Source: RPQJ01 sp963748985
GTDB lineage: Bacteria > Pseudomonadota > Gammaproteobacteria > Steroidobacterales > Steroidobacteraceae
Length of the DNA stretch: 64,000 bases
Assembly (NCBI GenBank): GCA_963748985.1
Contig: CAVVKQ010000008.1
Span: forward strand, 21,538-85,537
Direction of reading: 5' to 3'
Part shown: one piece after another, positions 53,500 to 60,993 of the stretch
Layout: the number at the start of each line of letters is the position of its first letter
Position numbering within the stretch: the first letter of the stretch is position 1
Program-made: the position numbers and the translations under genes
The notes under the pieces: model-generated
Told to the model about the DNA's origin: nothing
Database searches by the model: none
The model's input: only the letters and a program-made list of their open reading frames with translations

Positions 53500-53998
53500 G
53501 CTCTGCTCACAGGAGCTTAGGCGACGAACCTCTCCAGATCGGCACGAGTTGCAACGAGAAAGCCACGAATCTGTCACAGCACCGACCTCCCTGGGGGCGC
53601 ACGATGTTTGCGTCAGGCGAGCCGCTCCCCCAGGGTGAGCCCGACTCAGGCCGAGAGGCAGCATCAGCCAATAGATGGCAGCAGGGACGGATGCATTAAG
53701 TCCTCGACGCCGACCGCACGCCGGAGCAGGGATCCCCCTCCTGCTCCGGTTTTTTTTGGCTCAATCACCAGATCTTGCTGGTCTGGCGCAAGCGCTGGGG
53801 TAAAGAGCAGACTTTCCCATGCTTCCGAGTTCGGCCAGAAGTCGTGACTCGAAGGATGCGCCAGGCTCGTCAAGATGAACTCGCTAAAGCCAGCTCGTTG
53901 CGCGCTTCTCACCCTTAGGGTATTGGTTTCGCCGCACGTCACCGTGGTACGGCGAGGGCATTTTCATGGCGGCCTTGCAATGACGATAGCTGCGTCTC
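53500..53998. other. 499-base gap with structured 3' region and terminator
   Basis: After the aldehyde dehydrogenase stop there is no convincing gene. A perfect 9-bp stem (CCCTGGGGG 53589-53597, CCCCCAGGG 53627-53635) precedes the intrinsic terminator at 53721-53757, so the first 250 bases are either a long 3' untranslated region or a separate short RNA. 53758-53998 holds nothing recognisable. Base composition is visibly less GC-rich than in the neighbours. Confidence 0.5.
53721..53757 (+). terminator. strong intrinsic terminator
   Basis: 10-bp perfect stem CCGGAGCAGG/CCTGCTCCGG, 9-base loop, then eight T. It ends plus-strand transcription from the polyamine operon or from an unrecognised RNA just upstream. 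Confidence 0.9.
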
Positions 53999-54514
53999 GT
54001 GATCATCCTTAGTACCGAACGTCTTCTGCTGCGCCACTTTGAGCCTGAGGATGTGGAGCCGCTGTACACGCTCTATCGAGATCCGGAGGTCAGGAGGTAC
54101 TTTCCGGACGGAACTCGAACCCATCAGGAAACGAAAGAGGAACTCGAGTGGTTTGTGCGTGGCCACCCGGTTCATCCCGAGTTGGGCTTGTGGGCCACGG
54201 TTGACCGCCATACCGGCGAGTTTCTGGGTCGGTGCGGTTTGCTGCCATGGCACATCGAGGGCACTGATGAGGTTGAACTCGCGTTCATGATCAAGAAGGA
54301 TCGCTGGCGCCAGGGCCTGGCCACCGAGGCCGCACGAGGCATCATCCGCCACGCAAACGAGGTTCTTCATCTGCGTCGCCTGGTTTGCCTCGTGATGCCT
54401 GGCAATGAGGCTTCAACAGGCGTAGCCAAGAAAGTTGGAATGGAGTTCGAGCGCGAGTTCACCGAAGAGTTCGGTCCGTGTCATTTGTATGCCCTTGCCC
54501 TGCGGGCAATCTGA
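53999..54514 (+). CDS. GNAT acetyltransferase, RimJ/RimL type
   Basis: 171 residues from a GTG start. Acetyl-CoA-dependent N-acetyltransferase (MIILSTERLLLRHFEPEDVE; DPEVRRYFPDGTR; acetyl-CoA loop DRWRQGLATEAARGI; VMPGNEASTGVAKKVGMEF). Could act on a protein N-terminus or a small amine. Codon use is less GC-rich than in neighbours and it sits alone between repeats, which may mean recent transfer. Confidence 0.85.
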   Translation: MIILSTERLLLRHFEPEDVEPLYTLYRDPEVRRYFPDGTRTHQETKEELEWFVRGHPVHPELGLWATVDRHTGEFLGRCGLLPWHIEGTDEVELAFMIKKDRWRQGLATEAARGIIRHANEVLHLRRLVCLVMPGNEASTGVAKKVGMEFEREFTEEFGPCHLYALALRAI

Positions 54515-54560
54515 AACCGGCATCAGCCCAGACTTACATGCGATGGGACCGGGTCGACGT

Positions 54561-54615
54561 TGCATGCACCGTGCGAATTCCCGGGCTTTGGCGAGAATGC
54601 GCTCAGACGCGGTCG
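54561..54615 (-). repeat. single hairpin of the two-hairpin repeat family
   Basis: On the minus strand: CTGAGCGC, an imperfect stem ATTC...GGGAAT, then TTCGCACGGTGCATGCA. The flanks match copies at 1264-1318, 59893-59948 and 60052-60105 (inverted). It lies in the 225-base gap between two convergent genes; the rest of the gap holds nothing recognisable. Confidence 0.55.
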
Positions 54616-54739
54616 ATCAGGCGTTCGGCCCTCGCTGACCTCCAGCCCTGAGTCGTTCTTTCCAGTCGAGTGTCTGCTTGCTGCGTAAGCGAGTCTTTGC
54701 ACGAAGGTCACCCGCACGACCTGGTGACGGAGCCTCTCC

Positions 54740-55645
54740 TCAAGCACCCAGTTCGGCGAGCAGCTTGTCGATCATCGCTTGCGCCTGCCGGCCATGGCCG
54801 CCGCCGAAGAGATTGAAGTGATTCAGCACGTGATACAGGTTGTAGAGCGTGCGGCGCGTGCCGGCAGCCTGGTCGAGCGGCCACGTCGCCTGGTAGGCAG
54901 CGTAGAAGCGCGGACCGAACCCGCCGAACAGCCGTGTCATGGCGATGTCCGTCTCGCGATCGCCGAAGTACACGGCGGGATCGAAGATCGCCGGTTCCCG
55001 CGAACCTGACACCACGCCCCAGTTGCCGCCCCACAGATCGCCGTGCAGCAGCGACGGGACCGGGCGGTGGCTGGAGAAGAACGCGCCACAGCGATCAGCG
55101 AGGTCGCGACCGCGTTCGATGACGTTCGAATCCAGTCCATTGGCCGCGGCCAGGTCGAGCTGAAGCCCCAGCCGTCGCTCACGAAAGAACCGCACCCAAT
55201 CGTCGTCCCATGCATTCAGCTGCGGTGTCGCACCGATGGTGTTGTCGCGATCCCAGCCGCAGCGCGGCGCCGTGACCCGGTGCTGCATCGCGAGTCGCTC
55301 ACCCAGCAGCGCCTGCAACGCGCCGTCACTCTCCAGAGGCGCGCCGAGATCGAGCCACTCGAGCGCGAGCAACGCGTGGCCTTCCGCATGGCCAACTGCC
55401 AGCACGGCAGGCACTCGCAATGCCTCGGCCTCCGCCAGCGCCTGCAAGCCAGCTGCCTCGGCTTCGAATACGGCCAGGCTGTCCGCCGCGGCGAGCTTGA
55501 CGAAGGCGTCACCGGATTCACTCGCCCAGCGCACGCAACGATGCACGCTGCCACCAGCGATTTCCGCGGCCGGTGCCGATGCGAATGGACGGCCGGTGTT
55601 GCGGGACAGCCAGGCGGAGATGGCGACCTCGGCAGTCATGGCCAT
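54740..55645 (-). CDS. fructosamine-kinase-like protein
   Basis: 301 residues (ATG 55645; ATG 55639 is equally possible). Kinase fold with Gly-rich IAGGSVHRCVRW, catalytic SLLHGDLWGGNWG and metal-binding FDPAVYFGDRETDIAMTRLF, the hallmark of the fructosamine/ketosamine 3-kinase family that phosphorylates glycated amines for repair. Followed on the same strand by the exonuclease gene region. Confidence 0.9.
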   Translation of the reverse strand: MAMTAEVAISAWLSRNTGRPFASAPAAEIAGGSVHRCVRWASESGDAFVKLAAADSLAVFEAEAAGLQALAEAEALRVPAVLAVGHAEGHALLALEWLDLGAPLESDGALQALLGERLAMQHRVTAPRCGWDRDNTIGATPQLNAWDDDWVRFFRERRLGLQLDLAAANGLDSNVIERGRDLADRCGAFFSSHRPVPSLLHGDLWGGNWGVVSGSREPAIFDPAVYFGDRETDIAMTRLFGGFGPRFYAAYQATWPLDQAAGTRRTLYNLYHVLNHFNLFGGGHGRQAQAMIDKLLAELGA

Positions 55646-55667
55646 CCAGGCGCCGCCGTAAGTTGCC

Positions 55668-56561
55668 TCAACCTGCGTGCCGTGAATGCAGTCGTCGCGC
55701 CTGGTCGCGCAGCAACCGGCCGAAATTCTGCGTCTCGCAGAAGGTATCGAGCATGGCGAGGTCCGGCGGCTGGAGACGCAGCTCGCTCATGCGGCTGATC
55801 GGCAGCGGCATGTCGCATGCAATTGCGGTCAATCGCCGCGACAACAGCGCTGTCTCGCGATGTTCGCGCAGGCTCTCGGCGATGAACGTGGCATTGCGGA
55901 ACTTGAGCTTGCCGACCTGGTCGATGCTGTCGAGCACGCCGTCGAGCGTGTGAAAATGCTTGAGCAGCGTCTGTGCCGTCTTGCGGCCCACGCCCGGCAC
56001 GCCCGGAATGTTGTCCACTGCGTCACCCATCAGCGCGAGGAAATCCGCCATGCGCTCCGGCACCACGCCGAAGCGCTCGGCAATGTCGTCGTACCCGTAG
56101 CGGACGTCGGCCACCGCGTCCCAGTACACGTCGATCGACGACAGGAGCTGCGTCAGGTCCTTGTCACGGCTCACGATCGTGACGGGCAGGCCCGCCGCGC
56201 GCGCGCGCGTCGCCAGGGTCCCGATGATGTCGTCGGCCTCGTAGCGGGAACTGCTGTATCGCGCCACGCCGAGCGCTGCGCAGACTTCCTGGCAGAGCGC
56301 GAACTGCCGCTTCAGCTCGATCGGCGCAGGCTCCCGGTTTGCCTTGTAGGCCGGGTAGATCTCGTTGCGATACCCCTGTTCGAGGCTCTCGTCGAACGCG
56401 ACGGCGATGTGCCGCGGGGATTCCTTTTCGAGCAGTTCGGCGAGGAAGCGGGCGAAGCCGAGCACGGCGTTGACCGGGTTGCCATCGCGATCGGCGACGT
56501 CCACGGGGACCGAGAACCACGCGCGGAAAATGAAGACGCTGGCGTCGATGAGGTAAAGCAT
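55668..56561 (-). CDS. 5'-3' exonuclease/flap nuclease (PolA N-domain-like)
   Basis: 297 residues from ATG 56561. PIN-like nuclease with acidic metal ligands in MLYLIDASVFIFRAW, AVAFDESLEQGYRNEIYPAYK, EADDIIGTLATRA and VSRDKDLTQLL, and the helix-3-turn-helix DNA-binding part MGDAVDNIPGVPGVGRKTAQ. A free-standing relative of the DNA polymerase I 5' nuclease (ExoIX/Xni group), here with a full set of visible acidic residues. Probably acts on flaps or RNA primers. Confidence 0.92.
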   Translation of the reverse strand: MLYLIDASVFIFRAWFSVPVDVADRDGNPVNAVLGFARFLAELLEKESPRHIAVAFDESLEQGYRNEIYPAYKANREPAPIELKRQFALCQEVCAALGVARYSSSRYEADDIIGTLATRARAAGLPVTIVSRDKDLTQLLSSIDVYWDAVADVRYGYDDIAERFGVVPERMADFLALMGDAVDNIPGVPGVGRKTAQTLLKHFHTLDGVLDSIDQVGKLKFRNATFIAESLREHRETALLSRRLTAIACDMPLPISRMSELRLQPPDLAMLDTFCETQNFGRLLRDQARRLHSRHAG

Positions 56562-56574
56562 TGCGCGGCGGGAC

Positions 56575-57756
56575 CTAGATACTCCACGCGGGCTTCTGGC
56601 CGGTGAACGCATCGATACCTTCGAAGAGCGTCGAAACCCAGCGATTTTCCTCGTCAGTCAGCTCGGGTCGCGCAATGTCGAACAGCAGGATGACCCGTGT
56701 CTGATCGCTGTCGTTCCACGCCTCGTGGTCGATCGAGTCGTCGAACACCCAGGCCCTGCCCTCCTGCCACTCGCGCACCTCGTTGCCGACGCGAAGGCGG
56801 CATTTGCCGGGTACGATCAGCGGCAGGTGCACGATCAGGCGGGTGTTGATCAGTCCGTTGTGCGGTGGGATGTGTGCGCCCGCCTGCAATTGCGAGAACA
56901 GCACCGACGGCGTGCGCCCGGGAATCTTTGCGAGCGGCGCAGCGGCCAGTGCGGACATCGTCCGCGGACAGCGCGCCGCGTTGGCTTCGTTCAGCTCGCC
57001 GTTCTGCCAGAGATAAAACGCGGTCCACGCGGGATTGTTGGTCATCCCCATCTGCTCAGAGTAAGGGCGGTTCGGGTCACCAGTCACGTATGGCGTGAAG
57101 GCAGCGGCGTCCTGCAGCACGCCTTGCAGTTCCGCACGGATGTTGTCCGTCGCCGCCTCGACCGCATCGAGCCACGGGAAGTCCGCGCGGTCGTAGAACT
57201 GTTTCTGCGGCAGCTGCGGGAAATAGAAATACCGCGGCTCCTGCAGGTGGATGCGTTTGCGCCCTACCAGGATGTCGACGGCCTGTCCAAAGCGACTGTT
57301 GGCCCGCGATTCATCGAAGCCACGCGCCTTGAGCCACGCGCGCATGTGGTCTTCGTAGCGCTTGGAGAACAGGTCACTTGCCTGCTTCGCGCGGCGCAGC
57401 TCCTGGAGCAGGTCGGGCGGTAACCGGTCGGCCGGCGGGGCTGACCGCAGTGCCGCGAGGTAATAGGCCGACGCTGCCTTGGTGTCTCCCGCCTGCTCGA
57501 GACTGTCACCCTTCATCACCAGCGCGCGCAGGTTGCGCGGGTCGAACGCGAGCACACGATCGACAGAGGCGCCCATCCCGGCCCAGTCCTGCAACGAGCG
57601 GCACGCGTACGCCAGCCCCAGCATGACAGCGACATCGGCCTGCCCGGCCTGGGCGGCCCGCATGAAGAGATCACGGGCGGCGCGGGCATCGCCGCGGCGG
57701 AGAGCATCTGCGGCAGCGCGCGCAAGCGCGGGGCCGTCGTTGAGGGGTGCATTCAT
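56575..57756 (-). CDS. aspartyl/asparaginyl beta-hydroxylase with TPR domain
   Basis: 393 residues. N-terminal TPR/Sel1-like helices (about 5-110; ARAAADALRRGDARAARDLF, RVLAFDPRNLRALVMKGDSL), then an Fe(II)/2-oxoglutarate dioxygenase (about 180-380) of the Asp_Arg_Hydrox family with iron His in AHIPPHNGLINTRLIVHLPL and in FDDSIDHEAWNDSDQTRVIL. The substrate may be a protein or lipid head group. It lies 13 bases upstream of the exonuclease gene on the same strand. Confidence 0.88.
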   Translation of the reverse strand: MNAPLNDGPALARAAADALRRGDARAARDLFMRAAQAGQADVAVMLGLAYACRSLQDWAGMGASVDRVLAFDPRNLRALVMKGDSLEQAGDTKAASAYYLAALRSAPPADRLPPDLLQELRRAKQASDLFSKRYEDHMRAWLKARGFDESRANSRFGQAVDILVGRKRIHLQEPRYFYFPQLPQKQFYDRADFPWLDAVEAATDNIRAELQGVLQDAAAFTPYVTGDPNRPYSEQMGMTNNPAWTAFYLWQNGELNEANAARCPRTMSALAAAPLAKIPGRTPSVLFSQLQAGAHIPPHNGLINTRLIVHLPLIVPGKCRLRVGNEVREWQEGRAWVFDDSIDHEAWNDSDQTRVILLFDIARPELTDEENRWVSTLFEGIDAFTGQKPAWSI

Positions 57757-57842
57757 GGTGCGCGAAGGATAAGAGATCGGACGCCACGTTGGCAGCTTGC
57801 TGACTGGCGACGCAGCGGGGACACCCATGCGAGGATGCACGC

Positions 57843-58379
57843 ATGAGCAGCGTGTCCTGGCCCACGGCGGCCAAATCGACGACAAAAAATCTAGAAATCG
57901 TGCCGATCGGCCGGCAGCACATCGCCGGCTATCACGCGGCCCTCGACGGCATCGCGAAGGAACGCCGCTACCTCGCAATGCTCGAGGCGCCGTCGTTCCA
58001 GCGCACTCGCCGTTTCGTACTCGACAGCCTGCGGGCTGGTGCGGTGCACGTGGTCGCGGTGGTCGATGACGGAGTGATTGGCTGGTGCGACCTGCGACCG
58101 AAAGCGGCACCCACCCTGCGGCACACCGCCGTACTCGGCATGGGGATAGCCGCGGCCTACCGGGGCCAGGGCATCGGCAGCCGCCTGCTCGCGACCACCC
58201 TCGAACTGGCGCTGGCGCACGGGATCCGGCGGTCCGAGTTGCTCGTGCGCTCGGACAACGCTCCGGCCATCGCGCTGTATCGACGGTTCGGCTTCGTCGA
58301 AGAAGGCACCTGCCGCAACTACGTTTGTATCGACGGCGTCGATTACGACGCGCTGCTGATGGCGCGGCTGGCACCGTGA
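57843..58379 (+). CDS. GNAT acetyltransferase
   Basis: 178 residues. Acetyl-CoA loop in GMGIAAAYRGQGIGSRLLAT, LVRSDNAPAIALYRRFGFVE near the end, and the EEGTCRNYVCIDGVDYDALL tail of a common ribosomal/amino-group acetyltransferase branch. Divergent from the beta-hydroxylase gene. Target unknown. Confidence 0.88.
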   Translation: MSSVSWPTAAKSTTKNLEIVPIGRQHIAGYHAALDGIAKERRYLAMLEAPSFQRTRRFVLDSLRAGAVHVVAVVDDGVIGWCDLRPKAAPTLRHTAVLGMGIAAAYRGQGIGSRLLATTLELALAHGIRRSELLVRSDNAPAIALYRRFGFVEEGTCRNYVCIDGVDYDALLMARLAP

Positions 58380-58424
58380 CCGCGACGGTGCACGGTTCGG
58401 TGCAGGTCACGGGCCCACGAGCGC

Positions 58425-58430
58425 TATAAT
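58425..58430 (+). promoter_or_regulatory. consensus -10 box upstream of the LysR gene
   Basis: A perfect TATAAT; the -35 side is weak (GCAGGT at 58402). A second AT-rich patch (TTTATATTAA, near 58490) lies closer to the LysR start. Marks a probable start of transcription for the regulator gene. Confidence 0.5.
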
Positions 58431-58564
58431 CGTGCACTGGTGGCCTGGTGCGCGCGACGAAGCCTGCCAACGCCCCCGTATCCCTTTGTTTATATTAACT
58501 TTCAGTCGTGTCGTTCCGACTGGCACGCAAGTTGCCCGTCTCTGGCGAAACGAACGGAACGGAA

Positions 58565-59476
58565 ATGGTTGCCCAGATCAGGACGCCGCCTTTACGGCTG
58601 CTGCGAGCTTTCTGCGTCGCGGCTCGCCACTCGAGCTTCAAGGATGCGGCGGACCGCCTGTCGCTGACGCCCTCGGCCGTCAGCCACCAGGTCAAGGAAC
58701 TCGAGGAACAACTCGGCGTCTCGCTGTTCCAGCGACGAACCCGGTCTGTCGTGCTGACCCCCGTGGGCCGACAACTGCTGGATGATCTCGAGCCGGCCCT
58801 GGGCGCCTTGAGCGCGGCCATCGAACGAACGCGCATCACGTCCGGCGCAAGGCGCCAGCTGACGATCGTGATGCCGCCGTTCTTCGCCAGTGAACTGTTT
58901 GCGCCACGCCTGCCAGACTTCCACGGTCACCATCCCGGAATCGACATCCAGGTCGACACGCACGACCCGCGCCCCGGCCAGCACTCGGGGTTCACCGATG
59001 TCTCGATCGTCCTGTCGGGCAGCCCGCCCACCGACGGGGGCGTCGAAGCCGTGCGTCTCATGCCCTTGCAGCTGGTGGCGGCAGCTTCGCCGAAGGTCGC
59101 GAGCTCCATGGCCGGCAAGCCGAACGCCCACGCGTTCGACGGCCAGACCCTCATCATGCATCGTAGCTTCCGCAACGACGTCGGGGACCTCTGGCTCAAC
59201 CAGGTCGGGCTCGATCTGCGCCGGGTCAGCAACGTGGTCGAATTCGACAACATGGTCGCTGTCACCCGCGCCGCGGAACGCGATGGCGGGATCGCGCTGG
59301 TGCCCGCGATCGTCTGCAAGCCCTGGTTCGAACGTGGCGCCCTGGTGCACATCGAGGGATTCGACCTGCGGGGGGACGAGGCGTATTACCTCGTGGCCCG
59401 GCGCGGTGATTTCGAACGTTCGGAAGTCCGCGCGCTGGTCGCATGGTCGATCGAACAATTCCAGGTTCCGGCGTAA
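58565..59476 (+). CDS. LysR-family regulator, GcvA-like
   Basis: 303 residues from ATG 58565 (GTG 58508 would add 19). Winged-helix N-terminus RLLRAFCVAARHSSFKDAAD, LSLTPSAVSHQVKELEEQLG, LFQRRTRSVVLTPVG, of the GcvA subgroup, and a periplasmic-binding-like effector domain. LysR proteins usually control a divergent neighbour, but the upstream gene is on the same strand. The only close downstream target is the small-RNA candidate, with a palindrome at 59508 between them. Confidence 0.9.
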   Translation: MVAQIRTPPLRLLRAFCVAARHSSFKDAADRLSLTPSAVSHQVKELEEQLGVSLFQRRTRSVVLTPVGRQLLDDLEPALGALSAAIERTRITSGARRQLTIVMPPFFASELFAPRLPDFHGHHPGIDIQVDTHDPRPGQHSGFTDVSIVLSGSPPTDGGVEAVRLMPLQLVAAASPKVASSMAGKPNAHAFDGQTLIMHRSFRNDVGDLWLNQVGLDLRRVSNVVEFDNMVAVTRAAERDGGIALVPAIVCKPWFERGALVHIEGFDLRGDEAYYLVARRGDFERSEVRALVAWSIEQFQVPA

Positions 59477-59507
59477 CGCGCGGACAGCGGAGGGTGACGA
59501 AAGGTCA

Positions 59508-59523
59508 TTCATCAATTGATGAA
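59508..59523. promoter_or_regulatory. perfect 16-bp palindrome upstream of the small-RNA candidate
   Basis: TTCATCAATTGATGAA, its own reverse complement, 8 bases before a possible -35 (TTGTCG, 59531) that has 17 bases to TAGTCT (59554). Shape and position suit a dimeric regulator, possibly the LysR protein encoded just upstream, although LysR sites usually read T-N11-A. Confidence 0.5.
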
Positions 59524-59565
59524 ACTTCGTTTGTCGCACTGCAGCATCAGACGTAGTCTCATAAC

Positions 59566-59732
59566 CGTCCAACGGTTTCGCTTATGTGGTCCCGGGGTGC
59601 ACTCCCCCTGCTACCCCCGCCACATGAACCCGTCGGAACTTGCCGGGTGGCCTGGGACGCACTCCCCCTGCTCCCCCAGGCCATCCCGGCAAGTTATTTC
59701 TTTGACGAAAAGGCACCCTTGGCGCCTTTTTT
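59566..59732 (+). ncRNA. candidate small RNA with two identical C-rich loops
   Basis: Predicted start near 59566. Structure by eye: a leading hairpin AACCGT/ACGGTT (59563-59577, which may sit at the very start); hairpin 1 (59584-59625), outer stem ATGTGG/CCACAT and inner GGGGT/ACCCC; hairpin 2 (59637-59695), an 11-bp stem AACTTGCCGGG/CCCGGCAAGTT continued by a 9-bp stem with one bulged T; then the terminator. Both main hairpins display the identical 14-nt loop GCACUCCCCCUGCU (59599-59612, 59659-59672). No protein frame fits. C-rich loops resemble those of sRNAs such as Xanthomonas sX13 that pair with G-rich ribosome sites; that likeness is only of form. Confidence 0.7.
59708..59732 (+). terminator. 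intrinsic terminator of the small-RNA candidate
   Basis: Stem AAAAGGC/GCCTTTT extended inward by CC/GG around a short loop, ending in six T. It directly follows hairpin 2 of the RNA. Confidence 0.85.
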
Positions 59733-59819
59733 GATTCTGCCGCCGGGTCGTGTCGTTTAGCCGAGAACGCTGTTCGGGCCAGATCGGCTCAGAGCGGACG
59801 ACAGGGGATGGCGCTCGTT

Positions 59820-60179
59820 CCGGGACTTATCCGGGCGAGCGAAGAGGCAGACACGTCGCTCGGAGGAAGGTCCCGGAATCAGTCGCCTGAACGGCCGCAC
59901 CTGAGCGAGATTCTCGCCAAGGCCGGAGAATCCGCACGGCGCACGCAGCCTCCACCGGGGCGGCGTACGAGTGCACCGATGAACCGCACACTGGCGCGGC
60001 GGAACGACGTGCGCGATCCATGCCGTGCTCGACGGTGGGTCCGGTGGGCAGCTGCGTGCACCGTGCAGATTCTCCGGCCCGGCGGAGAACTTGCTCAGGT
60101 GCCGCCTACTACAAACGATCGAACCGGGACCTTCCCCCGAGCGCGTGTCTGCCTTTCCAAGCTCGGGGGAAGGTCCCGG
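59820..60179. repeat. inverted pair of two-hairpin repeats (about 360-bp palindrome)
   Basis: Left copy 59820-59948: hairpin with arms from CCGGGAC to GTCCCGG and loop around AGAGGCAGACACG, a linker, then CTGAGC plus stem GATTCTC/GAGAATC and CGCACGGCGCACGCA. Right copy 60052-60179 is its reverse complement in order and sequence. Its outer hairpin has a perfect 19-bp stem (60124-60142 with 60161-60179) and its inner one TTCTCCG/CGGAGAA. The centre (59949-60051) holds no gene, and 59733-59819 and 60180-60243 show nothing beyond a faint extra half-copy near 60200. Confidence 0.75.
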
Positions 60180-60243
60180 ATCGAGCCGCTTGCAACCCGC
60201 GCGTGTGTGCCTTTCGTCGCAGGCTCGCGTCGATCGCGCCCGA

Positions 60244-60870
60244 CTAGTTCGGTGCCGCCGAACCTTGCCGCAAACGCGCGTGCAGCGGACTCGACCGCGG
60301 AAAGTGCGCGAGCAGGTACTCCATCTGGTCGGCCAGCACGCGGCGGCCCTTCAGGTAGATGTACTCCGCGTAGCTGGGCGTGAACGGCACGGCGATCAAC
60401 TGTAGCCGGGCCTGCTCGGGGGTCCGCCAGGCCTTGAGGTTGTTGCAGCGCCGGCAAGCCGTGACGACGTTGTTCCAGGTGTCCTGTCCGCCCCGCGAAA
60501 TCGGCGTCACGTGGTCGCGCGAAAGCTGGCCCGTGGGAAAGCGCTGCGCGCAATACAGGCAGAGGTATGCGTCGCGGCGGAACAGGGTTTCGTTGTTCAG
60601 CGGCGGCACGTAACCGTGATGCCGGTCGCCGGGATTGTGGCGGTGGCCGATCGTCGCCACGATCGAGCTCACCTTGACGATGGTGCGCTCACCGGTGCGC
60701 GCGTTCACGCCGCCCCGCAGCGAGAAGAGGGTCTGGCCGAACGCATAGGCGACCTGTCCCATGAAGTGCAACCGGACCGCGTCCCGGTAGTCGATCCACT
60801 CCAGGGGCATTCCCGAGACGTCCGTCCGCAGGACTTCCTGCGAAAGTGCGTACTGCGAAAGCGCGCGCAT
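60244..60870 (-). CDS. HNH endonuclease-domain protein
   Basis: 208 residues from ATG 60870. The C-terminal half has zinc-finger-like CLYCAQRF and CRRCNN pairs around the HNH core LSRDHVTPISRGGQDTWNNV, the McrA/RecA-independent type common in free-living proteobacteria. The N-terminal half (WIDYRDAVRLHFMGQVAYAF) is conserved with such proteins but of unknown role. Single gene, divergent from pntA; a nuclease of unknown target rather than a clear defence gene. Confidence 0.88.
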   Translation of the reverse strand: MRALSQYALSQEVLRTDVSGMPLEWIDYRDAVRLHFMGQVAYAFGQTLFSLRGGVNARTGERTIVKVSSIVATIGHRHNPGDRHHGYVPPLNNETLFRRDAYLCLYCAQRFPTGQLSRDHVTPISRGGQDTWNNVVTACRRCNNLKAWRTPEQARLQLIAVPFTPSYAEYIYLKGRRVLADQMEYLLAHFPRSSPLHARLRQGSAAPN

Positions 60871-60993
60871 GCCGTGAAGATACGGCACTGCTGTGCAATA
60901 ATCCACGGCTGTTTTGCAACCGTGACAATCCAGATAATCCCTTTCACGGCAGCGGTTTAGCCGCGTCCGGGTTGCGGAGAGGATGCCAGAACC

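Noticed and set aside
53664..53942. Minus-strand frame of 92 codons in the gap before the GNAT gene
   Set aside because: It runs through the terminator hairpin and shows no ribosome site or family likeness.
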